64,000 nt of DNA from Deltaproteobacteria bacterium (GTDB taxonomy: Bacteria; Myxococcota; UBA727; VGSZ01): positions 397,519 through 461,518 of the forward strand of contig JACOUT010000009.1 of the NCBI GenBank assembly GCA_016177705.1, read 5' to 3'. Of this stretch, positions 23,832 to 36,300 are shown piece by piece. Made by a program: the position numbers and the translations under genes. Positions within the stretch are counted from its first letter, which is position 1; each line of letters starts with the position of its first letter. The notes below the pieces were generated by a model. That model was not told the origin of the DNA, did no database searches, and saw only the letters and a list, made by a program, of their open reading frames with translations.

Positions 23832-26504
23832 TCAGCGCCAGAACCCCTCGCGGCGTGGCGTGGCCGGAGCGCGGCCCGTCTTGTCCTCGAGCAGCGTCAC
23901 CACGTCGCCCACGGCGCGGTCGAGCCCCGCGACGTCGTAGTGGCGGGTGAGCGCGTCGGCGAGCGCCAGCCGCGCCTCCCCGAGCGGGTGGCGCTCGGTC
24001 GGCGTCACCCCGGCATGCGCCATCTCCTCGAGCAGCACGCGCAGGCGTGCGTCCAGCTCGGCCGCCAGATGGCTCGCCGGCAGCCGCGAGGCGCGCAGCC
24101 ACTCGAGCAGCTCGACCAGGCGCGGCAGGAAGTCCTGCAGCGTCGCCGTGCCGCGCGTCTTCGCCTGGTCGCCCTTGCCGCCCAGCAGCCCGCCGAGGAA
24201 GCCCGCGGCCTTCTTGGCGAGGTCGGCGCCGGGTGCCATGGGACGGTTCGCCGACCGCAGCACCTCCTGCTGCTCCCGCTTCTGCTCGGGGATAGCGGAC
24301 GTCGCCTTCGCGAAGCCGTAGGACGCAGCCGGCCGCGCCGGCGGCGGTGCCGCGGCAGGCTCGGGGGCGGCCAGATCGGCTGGGCCCTCGTCGTCCAACT
24401 CCTCGAGGCTGCGTGCGCCCCGGGCCGACAGCGCCTCGGTGGGCTCCATGGCGCTGTCGAGGAACGACGCGTCGGCGTCCTTGGCGTCGACGCTCGACGA
24501 CTCCATGCGCGCGCGACCCGCGGGCGCCGGGCTCATGGGCGCGGCGCGCACACGCTGCGCCACGTAGTACTTGGAGCTCGACACCGCGGGCTTGGCGGCG
24601 GCGCCGCCCCAGCCGGCCGGCTGGTCGACCGCCTGCGTGACCTTGGTGCCCCAGCCGCCCGGGTTCACCGTCTGGTGATCGACGGCGACGAAGGCGGTGA
24701 AGCGGCACAGCACATGGTGGCGCAGCGACACCTCGACGATCTGCCGCTCGAGCCCGCCGCGGTCGCCCTTGCCAGCGTCGAAGCGATCCTCGAGGTCGCG
24801 CAGGTGAAGCCGAGCCCATGCCGCAGGGAGCGCCGGGTTGTGGGTGGGTACCAGCGGCACGCGCTCCTCGAAGCGCCCGCCGTCGGCGCGCCGGCCGCGC
24901 ACGATGACCGTGCCGCCAACGGAGCCGCCGCCATAGCCCGCACGCACGCGCGCGAAGATGGTGGCGGGCACGCCGGCGAACACGTCGGGCAACTGGCCCG
25001 GCGCCACCGTGCCGTGGATCAGCGACGCGCCCTGCACGTCGATCGACAGCTCGCTGATGGCCGGCGTGTCGACGCGGCGGTGCAGCCGCGACAGCACGTC
25101 GTCGAGGCGGTCCTCGCTCTCGACCAGCTCGGCGTCGCCCGAGCGGCCGAGCTGCGCCAGCCGATTCAGGAAGGCCGCGTTGACGGCCTGGTCGATACCG
25201 AGCGCGAACACGCGCGCGCCGCGCAGGCGCTGCCCGAGCAGCTTCATCAGCTGCGCCTCGTTGCCCACCTGGCCGTCGGTGACGAAGACGAGCACGCGAT
25301 CGCGCTCGAGGTAGCCGCCGCCGAGCAGATCGGCCGCGCGCGAGAGCGCGGGCGCCATCTCGGTGCCGCCGCGCGAGCTGACCTTGCCGAGCCACTCGGT
25401 GGCCATGAAGCGCCTTCGGTCGCCGGCCTCGATCAGCATGCCGTTGCCGAACGGGATCTCCTCCAGGCGGTCGTCGAAGGCGATGACCTGGAAGCGGTCG
25501 GCGGGCCTGAGCGCGTCGATCATGCGCGAGGTGGCGCGGCGCGCCGCCACCATCTTCCAGCCGTCCATCGAGCCCGAGCGATCGAGCACGAAGACCACGT
25601 CCTTGGGGCGGCCGCCGACGTTGAGCGTGGGCGGCAGCACGGTGAGCGCCAGCGTGGCCTCGCCGCTGCCGTCCTGGGCCAGGCGCGCCGTGGTGTGCTC
25701 ACCGGCGTCACCGAGGCGGAAGCGCAGCACGAAGTCTCGGTCGAGGCGCTCGCCCGCGGTGGTGCGCACCGCGAGGCGCCCGGCGCGCTCGTCGGCGTAG
25801 GCGGCGTGCAAGGAGGAGCGCACCTCGGAGAGCGGCAGCCCCGCGGGGTCGAGCTCGACGCCGATGCTGAGCCGCACCGGGTTCGGGAAGCCCGGCAAGA
25901 GCACCGGGGGTGAGATGCGGCTCGCGTCGGGAACGGCGTCGGTGTCGGCGGCGACGCCGTCACCGACGTGATCGCCGCCGAGGCTGGCACCCGGCATGTA
26001 GCGGGGCGCTACCACCAGCGGGAAGCGGTAGGTGACCTCGCCGTCGGCGATGGGCAGCGCACCCGACAGCTCGAGCGTGATGGCAGCGTGCTCGCCCGGC
26101 ATCAGGTTGCCGACGCGGATGGTGAAGACGCCGGCGCGCTCCTCCTCGGCGATGGAGGCGCGCTTGCCCTGGGCGATGGCGTGGTCGTAGGTGCGGCGCG
26201 CGGCCATGCGCTCCTGCAGCTCGCCCTCGACCTTCCTGCCGTTCACCTCCATGACGAAGCGGTGCACGGCGGCTCGGTCGGGCAACGGGAAGATGTAGGT
26301 CGCCTCGATGGGCACGCCGAGCGTGTTGACGAACACCTGGCGCAGTGTGGTGTGCGCGTAGCTCGCGATCACCTTGGCGTCGACGTCCATGGCGACCAGC
26401 GGCAACAGGCCGCGGTCGGTGCGGAGGCAGCCACAGCCCGCCTCCTCGAACGCCACGTGCAGACGGCTCCACTCGTCGTCACGGATCAAGGGAAGTGCGG
26501 TCAT
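23832..26504 (-). CDS. VIT and vWFA domain protein
   Basis: An 890-residue protein with no signal peptide. Residues about 35-160 form a VIT (inter-alpha-trypsin inhibitor) domain, with IEATYIFPLPDRAAVHRF and the motif YDHAIAQGKRA. A von Willebrand A domain starts near residue 300: the MIDAS motif is DRSGS at 308-312, followed by RGGTEM and FVTDGQVGNE. The last 300 residues are Ala/Pro-rich and then helical. VIT-vWA proteins of bacteria are thought to mediate metal-dependent protein binding; no enzymatic role is known. Its ATG at 26504 overlaps the stop of the MerR-like gene (ATGA on the minus strand), so the two are coupled. The partner or ligand is not evident. Confidence 0.88.
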   Translation of the reverse strand: MTALPLIRDDEWSRLHVAFEEAGCGCLRTDRGLLPLVAMDVDAKVIASYAHTTLRQVFVNTLGVPIEATYIFPLPDRAAVHRFVMEVNGRKVEGELQERMAARRTYDHAIAQGKRASIAEEERAGVFTIRVGNLMPGEHAAITLELSGALPIADGEVTYRFPLVVAPRYMPGASLGGDHVGDGVAADTDAVPDASRISPPVLLPGFPNPVRLSIGVELDPAGLPLSEVRSSLHAAYADERAGRLAVRTTAGERLDRDFVLRFRLGDAGEHTTARLAQDGSGEATLALTVLPPTLNVGGRPKDVVFVLDRSGSMDGWKMVAARRATSRMIDALRPADRFQVIAFDDRLEEIPFGNGMLIEAGDRRRFMATEWLGKVSSRGGTEMAPALSRAADLLGGGYLERDRVLVFVTDGQVGNEAQLMKLLGQRLRGARVFALGIDQAVNAAFLNRLAQLGRSGDAELVESEDRLDDVLSRLHRRVDTPAISELSIDVQGASLIHGTVAPGQLPDVFAGVPATIFARVRAGYGGGSVGGTVIVRGRRADGGRFEERVPLVPTHNPALPAAWARLHLRDLEDRFDAGKGDRGGLERQIVEVSLRHHVLCRFTAFVAVDHQTVNPGGWGTKVTQAVDQPAGWGGAAAKPAVSSSKYYVAQRVRAAPMSPAPAGRARMESSSVDAKDADASFLDSAMEPTEALSARGARSLEELDDEGPADLAAPEPAAAPPPARPAASYGFAKATSAIPEQKREQQEVLRSANRPMAPGADLAKKAAGFLGGLLGGKGDQAKTRGTATLQDFLPRLVELLEWLRASRLPASHLAAELDARLRVLLEEMAHAGVTPTERHPLGEARLALADALTRHYDVAGLDRAVGDVVTLLEDKTGRAPATPRREGFWR

Positions 26505-27160
26505 CGGTCGTCTCCTTCGGGCTCCGGCAGGAGGCCCCTCGCGCGCAGGACATCGACGACCGGACCGAGTGCCGCGCGCAGGGCCTCGACGTCGTCGTCG
26601 CCGAGGGGGCGCGCTGTCGGGAATGACAGCGTGACACCTGCGGCGAGGTGGATGCCAGCGACGGGGACCACGGTCTCCGTCGACGGCGGGGAAGCGGTAG
26701 GGGCGGGTGTGGGCGAGGGGGCGACCGGCGCGGCTGCGCTCGGCGCCTCGGGCTCGGCGCTCCAGAAGGAGCGCTCGCGCCGGCTCTCCACCTTGGGCGA
26801 GGGGCCGTGCACCTCGGCGGCGAGCGCGGCGATCTCGTCGTCCTGCGGCAGCGCGGCGAGCGCCTCGAGCTTCTTGTCGTTGAGGGCACCGAGCTCGCGC
26901 TGCACGTCGGCGAGCACGAGCCCGCGCGCCTGCAAGCGCTTGATGGCGACGAGCTGCAAGAGGTGCCGGCGCCCGTAGCGCACCGACCGACCGGCCGTGT
27001 ACGGACGCTCGAGCAGCCCGATGGTCGCGTAGTAGCGAATGGTGCGCGCGTTCGGCACCTCGGTGACCTGGCCGTTCGCTTGGTCCACCGGGGCGCTGCC
27101 GAGGGCCGCGCTCACGCGCGCGCTCAGCTCCTCGAGGGTCCAGGGGGCGATCGGCTCCAT
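26501..27160 (-). CDS. MerR-family transcriptional regulator
   Basis: A 219-residue regulator. Residues about 25-95 fit the MerR winged helix: ARTIRYYATIGLLERP, then the wing GRSVRYGRRHLLQLVAIKRLQARG. A helix follows, then a Pro/Ala-rich linker (about 135-165), and a small C-terminal domain of about 50 residues (HLAAGVTLSF to the end) that probably senses the signal or dimerises. No metal-binding cysteines are present, so it is not a MerR/CueR-type metal sensor. It is the first gene of a unit with the VIT/vWA protein, to which it is translationally coupled. The repeats just upstream of its start (27173-27193) suggest self-regulation. Confidence 0.85.
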   Translation of the reverse strand: MEPIAPWTLEELSARVSAALGSAPVDQANGQVTEVPNARTIRYYATIGLLERPYTAGRSVRYGRRHLLQLVAIKRLQARGLVLADVQRELGALNDKKLEALAALPQDDEIAALAAEVHGPSPKVESRRERSFWSAEPEAPSAAAPVAPSPTPAPTASPPSTETVVPVAGIHLAAGVTLSFPTARPLGDDDVEALRAALGPVVDVLRARGLLPEPEGDDR

Positions 27161-27172
27161 GCAACCATCATA

Positions 27173-27193
27173 ACACTGTCACTGACACTGTCA
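27173..27193. promoter_or_regulatory. Putative operator of the MerR/VIT-vWA unit
   Basis: Two copies of ACACTGTCA stand 12 bp apart (27173-27181 and 27185-27193). Together they also form a palindrome: TGTCACTGACA at 27177-27187 is perfect, and 27173-27191 is symmetric apart from one base pair and the centre. It begins 12 bp upstream of the MerR ATG at 27160. It is unusually AT-rich for this genome and also lies in the gap shared with the divergent giant gene starting at 27311, so it could affect both. MerR-type regulators bind such dyads between the -35 and -10 elements. Confidence 0.55.
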
Positions 27194-27310
27194 AGCTCGG
27201 TTGAGGCGAGCCGGATCCGGCTCGGGCAGGGCGCGCGGTTTCGCGCGCAAGCGCCCGTGACTCCGCGATTTCCGCCCTTTCCGGGAGCCGTAGTAGCGTC
27301 CGCGCCGGCT

Positions 27311-30300
27311 ATGGCGACGCGTGACGGCGATCCCACCGACAAGGCGAAGCAGACCGGGTCGATCAGCCTCCCGGCGCTGACGCGCGAGCTTGCGCCGAGC
27401 GCCCCGGAGGATCCGACGCCGCAGGCGATCGGCCCGCCCGAGCAGCTCGGGTTTCATTTGCGCTTCGAGGCCGGCCGCGCGCTGCTCGCGCTCGAGAACC
27501 GCGCGCTCTCACCGGGCGTGGAGATCAAGCGCGCGCTCTTCGAGGTGCCCGACGTCGAGTTCCCGCTCGACGTCTCGGGCGGCGCGCAGCGCTTCCAGTC
27601 GCGGCGGCTCACGCTGCGCGCCATCGAGCTCTCGCTCTCGCACGCCTCGCTCTACCTGCCCGATCAGCTCAAGGCCGGCGGCTTCACGCTGCTGCGCGAG
27701 CGCTCGCGCGCGGGCGGCGTCGAGCTGTTGGTCGAGCTGGCCGGCCCCGCCGGCCCGGTGCCGCTGCGCGCGCGCGGCCTGTTCGCGCCGGTCGGCGAGG
27801 CGGGCGTGGCGCTGGTGCTGCACGAGGTCATCGCGTTCTCGCCGCTGCCGCGCCCGCGCCTCGAGGTGGCAGCCGCGCTGCTCGACGCGCTCGCGCTGCC
27901 GGGCGCGCTGCCCGCGCGCGCCATGGTGCGCAGGGCCGACCCGTTCCGCGCCGTCTTGCGCCAGCTCTTGCCCGCCTACGGCTGGAAGGTGCCTGCGGTC
28001 GGCGACGTGCGCGTCAACGAGGTGGTGTTCGGCAAGACCGACGTCACGCTGCGCGCCTGGTCGCGCGCGCTGCCCGACGGCTGGAAGGCGCCCAAGGAGC
28101 AGAAGCGCGGGCCGCTCGAGGAGGCGGTGGCGCTGGCGGTGTTCGCCGACGGCATGGACGAGGCCAAGGACGACGTGGCGCGCCTCGCCCTCGTCGATCG
28201 GCTGATCGACGAGCGGGCGCTCGCGCCCGCGGTGGTGCCGTTCGCCGCCGAGGTGCTGCGGCGCTCCGCGCGCCGCCGCGCCGAGGGCGACGACCTGATC
28301 GCGCGCGCCCTCGGCAATGCGCCCGAGCACCTTGGGCTCTTGTCGGCGCATGCCGAGGCCGAGGAGCTCGAGCCCGCCGAGCGCGGCCGACGGCTGCTGG
28401 CGCTCGGCAAGGCGGCCGACGCCGCCGACGAGCCCTGGGTGGCGGCGCGCGCCTTCCTGGCCGCAGCCGGTCAGGCGCGCCTCGCCGACGACGCCGCGCT
28501 GGCGCTCGAGGCGGCCGAGGCGGGCTTCCTGGCGGATCCGTCACTGGCCGAGACCGGCGCCTTGTTCTGTTCGCTGTTGGCCGAGCGCGGCGACCTGTCG
28601 CGCGCGTTGTCGGTCGGGCGCACCGCGCTCGAGCGCACCGAAGAGCCGACGGCGGCCGAGGCGCTGGCGGTGCGGCTGGCGGGCTTCGCGCGCGCTGCCG
28701 AGGGCATCGACGCCGCGCGCGTGCTGCTGCGCCGTGCGCTGCGCCGCGCCGATCGGGTGGACGCGCTCGGGGCGCTCATCGACGTCGAGGTGGAGGCGGG
28801 CGCGCTCGAGCGCGCCGCCGAGCTGCTGACGCGCCTGCTCATGCAGGCGGAGCGGCCCGAGCACGCGGCCGCGCGCGCCGACGTCGAGCTGCTCGCCGCC
28901 CGCATCGCCGAGGCGCGCGGCGATCGCGACACCGCGCGCCTGCACCTGGCGCGCGCGCGCGAGCTGCGGCCGGGCGACGCCGCGGTGGCGGTGCGGCTGG
29001 CTCAGCTCTTCGACGACGACCGTCAGCTCGATCGCGCGCTCGAGGTGCTGCGCGACGCCACCGAGGCGCCCGAGGTGCCCGCGATGGCGCTGGCGCTGTT
29101 CGCCCGGCTGTCCGTCAAGCGCCACGGCGCCGGCGACGCCGAGCGCGCGCGCGCCGCGTTGGCGCGCATCGCGCCCGGCGAGCGCGATCGTGCGGTGCTG
29201 CGCACCGACGCCGAGGCGCAGGCGATGCTCGGCGAGCCCGGACCGCTCGCCGAGCTTTTGGCTGCCGAGGGCGAGCTGCTCGGCGCCGCGCGCCTGTTCG
29301 TCGACGCCGCGCGCATCGAGGACGCCGGCGCCGCGTTGGCCCGTGCGCTCGTCGACCAGCAAAGCGGCGTGGCCGAGGCGCTTGTCGAGCTGGCGGCGCG
29401 CGACGCCGAGCCGGCGGCCGTGGTGCGCGCGCTGGCGGCGGCGGCAGCACCGCTGCCCGACGCCGCGCTGCACGGGCCGGCGGGGCGCCTCGCCGCCGCG
29501 GGCCGAGTCAAGGACGCGCACGCGCTGCTCGATGGGCGCGGCGACGTCGTCAGCGTCGAGCAGCGCGCCTCCTTCGCCGAGGCCGCCGCCGACGTGGCGC
29601 TCGAGGTGGAGGAGCGCGAGCGGTTGGCGGCGCTGCTCGAGGCCGAGCCGGCGGCGCGCGACCCGGCAGCCGTGCGCCGCGCCGGCGACGTCCACCGCAG
29701 GCTGGGCGCGCTGCACGTGCGCCCCGGCGGTCGCGGCGCCGCAGCCGCCGCGGACGCCTGGCAGCGGGCCAGCGAGGCCGGTGCGGTCGACGTCGCCGCG
29801 TGGCTCGACGCTGCGCTGCACAGCGGCGACGCCGCGCGACTGGCGCGCGTGCTGCGCCGCGAGGACGCCGAGGTGCACGCGGTGCCCTCGGGTCCGCTGC
29901 GCGACGCGGTGCGCGCGGCCACGGCCGCTGGTGACGCCGTCGGTGACGCCGGGGCGCGCCTGCGCCTGTCGGGTGTGCTGGCGGCGCGCGCCGAGCGGCT
30001 GTCGGACGTCGAGGACTACCTGGGCGCGGCGCGCGCGCTGCCGCCGCGCCAGGCGGCAGCGGTGCTCGGCGACGCCGCCCTGCGCCACGGCCGCGCGGAC
30101 TGGCTGCTCGAGGCCGCCGACATCCTGGCGAACACCGACGAGCGCGGACGCGCGCTCGCGCTCTTGCTCGACGCGCCGCCAGCGGGCGTCGGCGGCGCCG
30201 TCGAGGTGCAGCGGCGCGCCTTCGGGCTGGCGCAACAGCTTGGCGACGCCCCCGCGCTCGAGAAGAGCGCCGCCGCCTTGTTTGCCCGCGCCGACCTGCC

Positions 30301-33300
30301 GCGCGAGGAGCGCCTGGCGGTGCACGCCGCCAAGGCAGCCGCGCTCGGCTTGGTCGACCGCACTGCGGCGCTGGCCGCGCTCGGCGCCTGGCTCGACGAC
30401 GACGCGGGCGCCGAGGCGGCCCTGACCACCCTGGTCGGCGCCTTGCTCGATGACGCTCGCTTCGAGCCTGCGCTCGATCGGCTGCAGCGAGCGGTAGAGG
30501 CCGGCGGCCCGGCCACGGACGCGCGCCGCGCGCTGTTGGCTCGCGCCGCCGACGCTGCGCAGAAGCAGGGTGAGGTCGCCTTCGAGATCCGCGCCCGCGA
30601 GCTCATGCTCGGCGATCGCGCGCCGCAGGACGCTCGCTTCACCGCCGACCTCGAACGGCTCGCTGACCTTTACGCCGAGGCGGGGCGCTTCAGGAGCGCG
30701 GTCGACGTGCTCGAGCGGCGGGTGCTCGCCGGCGGCAGCGATGAGACGCTGGCAGCGCTGCTGTTGCGCATTGCTGCGCTCGAGGAGGATCAGCTCGGTG
30801 ACAAGCCGCGCGCCGCGGCGGCGCTGCGCGGGCACCTGCGGCACGCCCCCGACGACGCGTCGGCGTCGCGGCGCTTGCAGGGGCTCCTGCACGACAGCAA
30901 GGACGACGCCGGTCTGCACGAGGAGTGCATGCGGCGCGCGGCGCGGCTGCGCCCGGGCGCCGAGCGCACCGAGCTGTTGCTGCGCGCGGGCGACGCCGCG
31001 CTGCGCGCCGGGCTGCACGCCGAGGCGCGCGACGCGTGGATGACGGCGCTCGCCTCGACGCCATGGTCGGTGGAGGCGCTCGACAAGCTGCTCACGCTCG
31101 CGCGCGCCGACAAGAACCACCGCCTGGTGGTGCGCGCGCGCCTGGTCGCCGCGCAGACGCTGGCCGACGGTCCGGCGGCGGCGGAGCAGGCGGCCGAGGC
31201 CGGCGCCTACCTCTACTCCTTCCTCGGGCGGCCGCGCCTGGCGCTCTCGTGCTTCCGCTGGGCCGAGAGCAGGGACAAGAAGCCGCAGCGCCACACCCGC
31301 TTGATCGTCGACCTGCACCGCGCGCTCGGCGAGGGCGGCGCCGCGCTCGCCGCCATCGACCAGCTCCTCGACAAGGCCAAGGACAAGGAGAAGCCGCTGT
31401 TGCTCGAGAGCCGCGCCGAGGTGCTCGAGGAGCTGCTCGGCGAGCACGCGGCGGCCGCCGACGCGCGCCGTCAGGCGCTGGCGCTCGATCCGAAGCAGCG
31501 GACCGCCGCGCGCCTGCTCGCGCGCCAGCTGCGCCAGGCGGGCGACGTGCGCGGCGCGCTCGCGGTCGAGCGCGCCTTCGCCGAAGCCGCGCTGTCGGGT
31601 CGCGCGAAGGCCGCCGTCTACGCGCAGCTCGCCGTCGCCGCCGAGGAGGAGCTGAAGGACGCCGCGCTGTGCGCCGAGCTGTGCGCGGCCGCGCTCAAGC
31701 TCGACGGCGCGGTCGACGTGCTGCGCCGCTACGCGCGCGTGCTCGAGGCCGCGGGCGACAACGCCGAGGCGGTGGACGCGCTCAAGCGGCTCGCCGAGGC
31801 CAACCTGGCGCTCGACGAGCGCCTCGACGTGCTGGTGAAGAAGGCGCGCCTCGAGGAGCACGGCCTCGGCAACAAGAAGGAGGCGCGGCGCACGCTGCGC
31901 GCGGCCTTGGCCGACGCGGAGCTGGCCGCGCACCCGGGCGCCGACGTGCTGGTCGACGGGCTCTCGCGCCTGGAGGAAGAGCTCGACGATCCGGCCGCGG
32001 CCGCCGCGCTCCTGCAGGACGCGCTCGCCGAGCACCCTGAAGGCACCAAGGCGCTCGGCGACCGGCCGCGCCTGCTCGAGCGCGTCGCCGGCCTGCTCGA
32101 CGCCGGCGCGGAGGCGGGGCGCGACCCGGGCCGCGCGCTCGACCTGCTCGAGGAGGCCGCGCAGCTGGCGGACCTGTCCCGCGCCTCCGAGCTGCGTCGC
32201 GCGCGCCTGGCCGAGGGGCTCGGGCGCCACGCGGTCGCTGCGGTCGCGCTCGAGCGGCTGCTCGCGCTCTCGCCCGACGCCGAGGAGCGCCTGGCGCTGC
32301 TCGGCCGCCTGGCGCTCGCGGCCGAGCGCGCCGATCGGATCGAGCTGGCGCTGTCGTCGTGGGCCGAGCGGGCGGAGCGGCTGCCGGGCGACATCGACAC
32401 GCTGCGCGCCGTCGAGCGCTTGGCGGGTCGCCTGGGGCGCGCCGCCGAGGCACGCGCGGCCGCCGACGCGCTGGTGCGCATCGAGGCCGGCGCCGACGAC
32501 GAGCGCGCGCTGCGGCTGCTGTTCTGCGCGCGCGACAGCCGCGACCGCCTGGCGGACGCCAAGAGCGGCGCCTGGCTGTTTTCGCGCGCGCTGGCGCTAC
32601 GGACGGACGCGTCGCTGCGGCGCGAGGCGCTCGCCTGCGCCGAGGCGGCCAGAGACGCCGGCGCCGCGCTCGCGCTGCTGGTGCAGATGGAGGAGCAGGG
32701 GGACGAGCTCTCGGCCGAGGATCTGGCGCGGCGCGCCGAGCTGCGCATCGAGACCTCCGGGGCGAGCCGCGCCGCGCTCGACGACGTGGTGACGGCGCTC
32801 GACCGCGGCGCCGCCGCGGACGTGCGCACGGTCGACCTACTGGCGAGGGCTGCTTCGGGAGCGCCCGACGCCGCGGCACGCGCGCTGTTGGCCCGCCTCC
32901 CCGCCGGCGGCGCCGCGGCGGACGCGCTGCGCCAGGTGATGGTGGGCGAGCGCCTGGCCGATCGCAGCATCGATCTCGACGTGGTGCTCGCCATCGCCGA
33001 TGCCTTACCCGCGGATCTCGCCGCCACCACGGCCGCCGCCACCGCGCTGCTCGATCACGACAGCGCCGCCGGCCGCATGCTCGACCGGCTCGAACGCCTG
33101 CGCCCGGTGCTGGCCGGCCGCGCCGACCTGCGCGCGCGCGCGCTGTTGGTGCTGCGCGACCAGGAGGCATGGGCGGCGGTCGCCGACGTGCTCGGCGACG
33201 CCGTCGAGGCCGCGGCACCGGCGGAGCGGCGCGCGCTGCGCCTCGAGCTGGTCAGCGTGCTGCGCACCGGCCTCGAGGACGACGCGCGCGCGGTGCCGCA

Positions 33301-36300
33301 CCTGCAGCTCTTGGTCGACGAGGACCCCGACGACCGCGAGGCCTGGGGCGAGCTGCTCGAGAGCCTGGACGCGCTCGGTGACACGGGCGCGCTCGCCGAG
33401 GCGCTCGGTCGCCGCGCCGCGCGCGCCGCCGGCCTCGAGCGCCGTGAGCTGGTGCGGCGCCGCTCGCTGTTGCTGGTGGAGCTCGGCCGGGGCGTCGAGG
33501 CGCTGCCGCTGCTGACACAGGTGCGCCGCGAGCACGGTGGCGACGTCGAGCTGAAGGACATCGAGCGCCGCATCCACGAGGCGCAGGGCGCCGTCGTGCT
33601 CGGCGCGCACCTGGCGGCCGAGCTGGAGCGTGCCCAGGCGGGCGATGGGCCAACGGCCGACGCTGCGGCGGCAGACGCCGAGCGCTTGCTCGCGCTCGAC
33701 GTCGAAGCCGTCGACCCGGCGGCGCGCGTGCTCGCCCACTTGCGGCTCGCCGACTCCCCCGCGGCGGCGCGGGTGCGGGCGGCCGAGGTGCTCGAGGCGC
33801 CCGCGTCCGTCGAGCGGCGCGTCACCGAGGCGGTGACCGTGGCCGAGCGCTTGCCCGACGAGCTGCGCCCGGCCTTCCTCGAGGGCTTGGCGCGCCAGCT
33901 CGGCGCGCTCGGCAGCGCCGATGCGCTGTGCTTGTCCGACGCGCTGTTCGCGCGCGCGGTGCCCGGCACTGCCGCGGCCTTCGGCGTCGCGGCGGTGCAG
34001 CGCCGCTGGCGCACCGCCGGCCCGCGCCGGGCCCAGGCCGACGTCGATCGGCTGCGCGCGCAGGCGACCACGCCACAGGAGCTGCGCGCGGCGGCGGCGG
34101 TCGAGCTCCGCCTCGCGCTGCGCTTGCACGACGCCCCCGCCATCGCCGAGTGCATGACGGCGCTCGACGGCCGTTCGGGCGAGGCGCTGGCCAACGCCTG
34201 GGCCGCGCGGGCCGATGGCAGCGCGCGCGAAGCGCTCGAGGGGCGCGCCGCGCGCGCCGTGTTGGCGGCGGCGAGCGGGGCGGCCGCCGTGGTTGCCGCT
34301 GTGCGCACCGGCGATGCCGCGCGCGGGCAGCGCCTGTTGTCACGCGCCGGCTCCGGCGAGCTGCGGCGCGCGGCACAGCGCGCGCGCCGGCTGCGCCTGA
34401 CGCCAGAGCGCCTGTCGCTTCGGTTGGCGCTCGCCGAGGCGTTGCCGGACGCCGACTCGGTGCTCGAGCTTCGCGAGGCCGCCCGAGTCGCGCTGGCCGT
34501 TGCGCGACCCGACGACGCCGCGCGCGCGCTCGACGGCCTGCTCGCGCGCGGCGCAGGCGACGCCGCCACGCTGTCGGCGCGGGCCGACGTGGCGTGGGAC
34601 AGGGGCGAGGCAAACGCCGCGGCGCGCGCCGCGGCCGCGGCCGACGCGCTCGCCGCGCTCAATCCGCCGGGTGGCGGAGCGGAGGCGCTGCGCCACCGAC
34701 GTCGCGCGGTGGAGGCGCTGGTGCGCCGGGGCGATGCGGCGCCGCTCGCGCAGGCGCTGCTCGCGTTCGCGCGCGCCGCACCCGACGATGCCGCGGTGCA
34801 GACCGAGGCGCTCGGCCTTGCCGAGGCCTCGGGCTGCGCCGACATCGTCGACACGCTGATGGCTGAGGCCGCCGAGCGCTCGGCCGGCGCAGAGGCGCGC
34901 GGCGAGGCGGTGCGTCGGCGCGCCTCCCACCGGCTGCACGCGCTCAAGGACGCCAAGGGCGCCTTCGAGGTGCTGCGGGACGGCGCCGCCGGCGGCGACG
35001 CGCGCCTGAAGGACGAGGCGTATCGCCTCGCGGTGAGCGAAGGTTTGGTCGAGGAGCAACTCGAGGTCGTCGACGACCCGCTCGCCAAGGCCGGCCTGCT
35101 CGCCTTGCTCGGCAAGAGCGCGGCCGCGCTCGCGGCGGCAGAAGCGCTCGAGGAGCCGGCAGCGGCGCTGCTGGCCGCCGAGGTCGCCGCCCTCGAGGGA
35201 GACGTCGGCCGCGAGGCCGCCGCGCTCGAGCGCTTGTTCGCAGGCGGCGCCGCCGACGCCGCCTCGCTCGCACTCTTGGTCGGCCTCGACCGCCGCCGCG
35301 GGCGCCTCGACGAGGCGGCGGCGCGTGCCGCCGACCTGATCGATCGCTTCGGCGCGAGCCCGGAGCGGGTGGCGCTGCTCATCGAGATCGCGGGTGGAGG
35401 CGCCGCCGCCGCCAAGGTGGCGCCCGCGCTGCGCGGCCTGCTCGAGGCCGGCGTGGTGCCGTCCCCGCTCGTCGAGCGCGCGGTCGACGTCTGGGAGGCG
35501 GCGGCCCACCTGGCTGCGCTGCCCGAGGACGTGCGCGCCGCGCGCCTGCGCCGCTGTCGCGCCCTCGATCGCGACGAGCTGTGGCTGCAGTTCCTCGAGG
35601 CCGAGCTGCCGGCAGCCCCCGTCGAGGAGGTCGCTCGGTGGCTGAAGCCGCTGTTGGCGCGCGGCACCATCCTGCGCCGGCTCGCCGGAGACGGCGAAGG
35701 GACGCGCGGCGGCGACGCCGGTACCGTTGCAGGCGCGCGCCTGGCAGAGGCCGTTGCGCGCTTGGTGCAAGGCGGCGATGCGGCCGCGGTGGTCGAGGCG
35801 CTGACGGCGCTCGAGCGCGCCGCGCCGCTGCCGTGGGCACTGCGCCGCGAGTTGGCGGGCGCCCTCGCCGTGCTCGGCCGCCCGCGCGACGCCGCCGCGG
35901 TCCTGCTCGGTGGCGCTCCACCAGCCGACGGTGCGGCGCGCGCGGAGCTGGCAGTGAGCGCAGCGCGTTTCAGCCTCGACGCCGGCGATGTACCGCTCGC
36001 CTGTGACGCGCTGCTGCGCCTGCCGCTCGCCTTCTTCGATGACGCATCGATCGCGTTCGCCAGCGAGGCGGCACGGCGCGCTGGCGGTGCGGGCGTCGGC
36101 GGCGCGGGCGCCGCCCTGGCAGTGCGCCTGGCGGTCGCGGCCGCCGATGAGGGCATGATCGATCAGGCGCTCGCGCTTGCGGCGGCGGCGCCGCCGGCGA
36201 TGGCGCGCGCGGTCGCTGCCTGGCGCCTTCGCAGCGCGCCGCTCGACGAGCGCGCCTGGCGCCTGGCGGCGCAGGGCGGCGGCGCCGCCCAGCAGCACTT

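Noticed and set aside
26648..27310. An upstream extension of the giant gene by about 220 codons
   Set aside because: The extension overlaps the divergent MerR gene and is its antisense; no domain is added and the region 27173-27193 looks regulatory. The ATG at 27311 precedes the first conserved segment.
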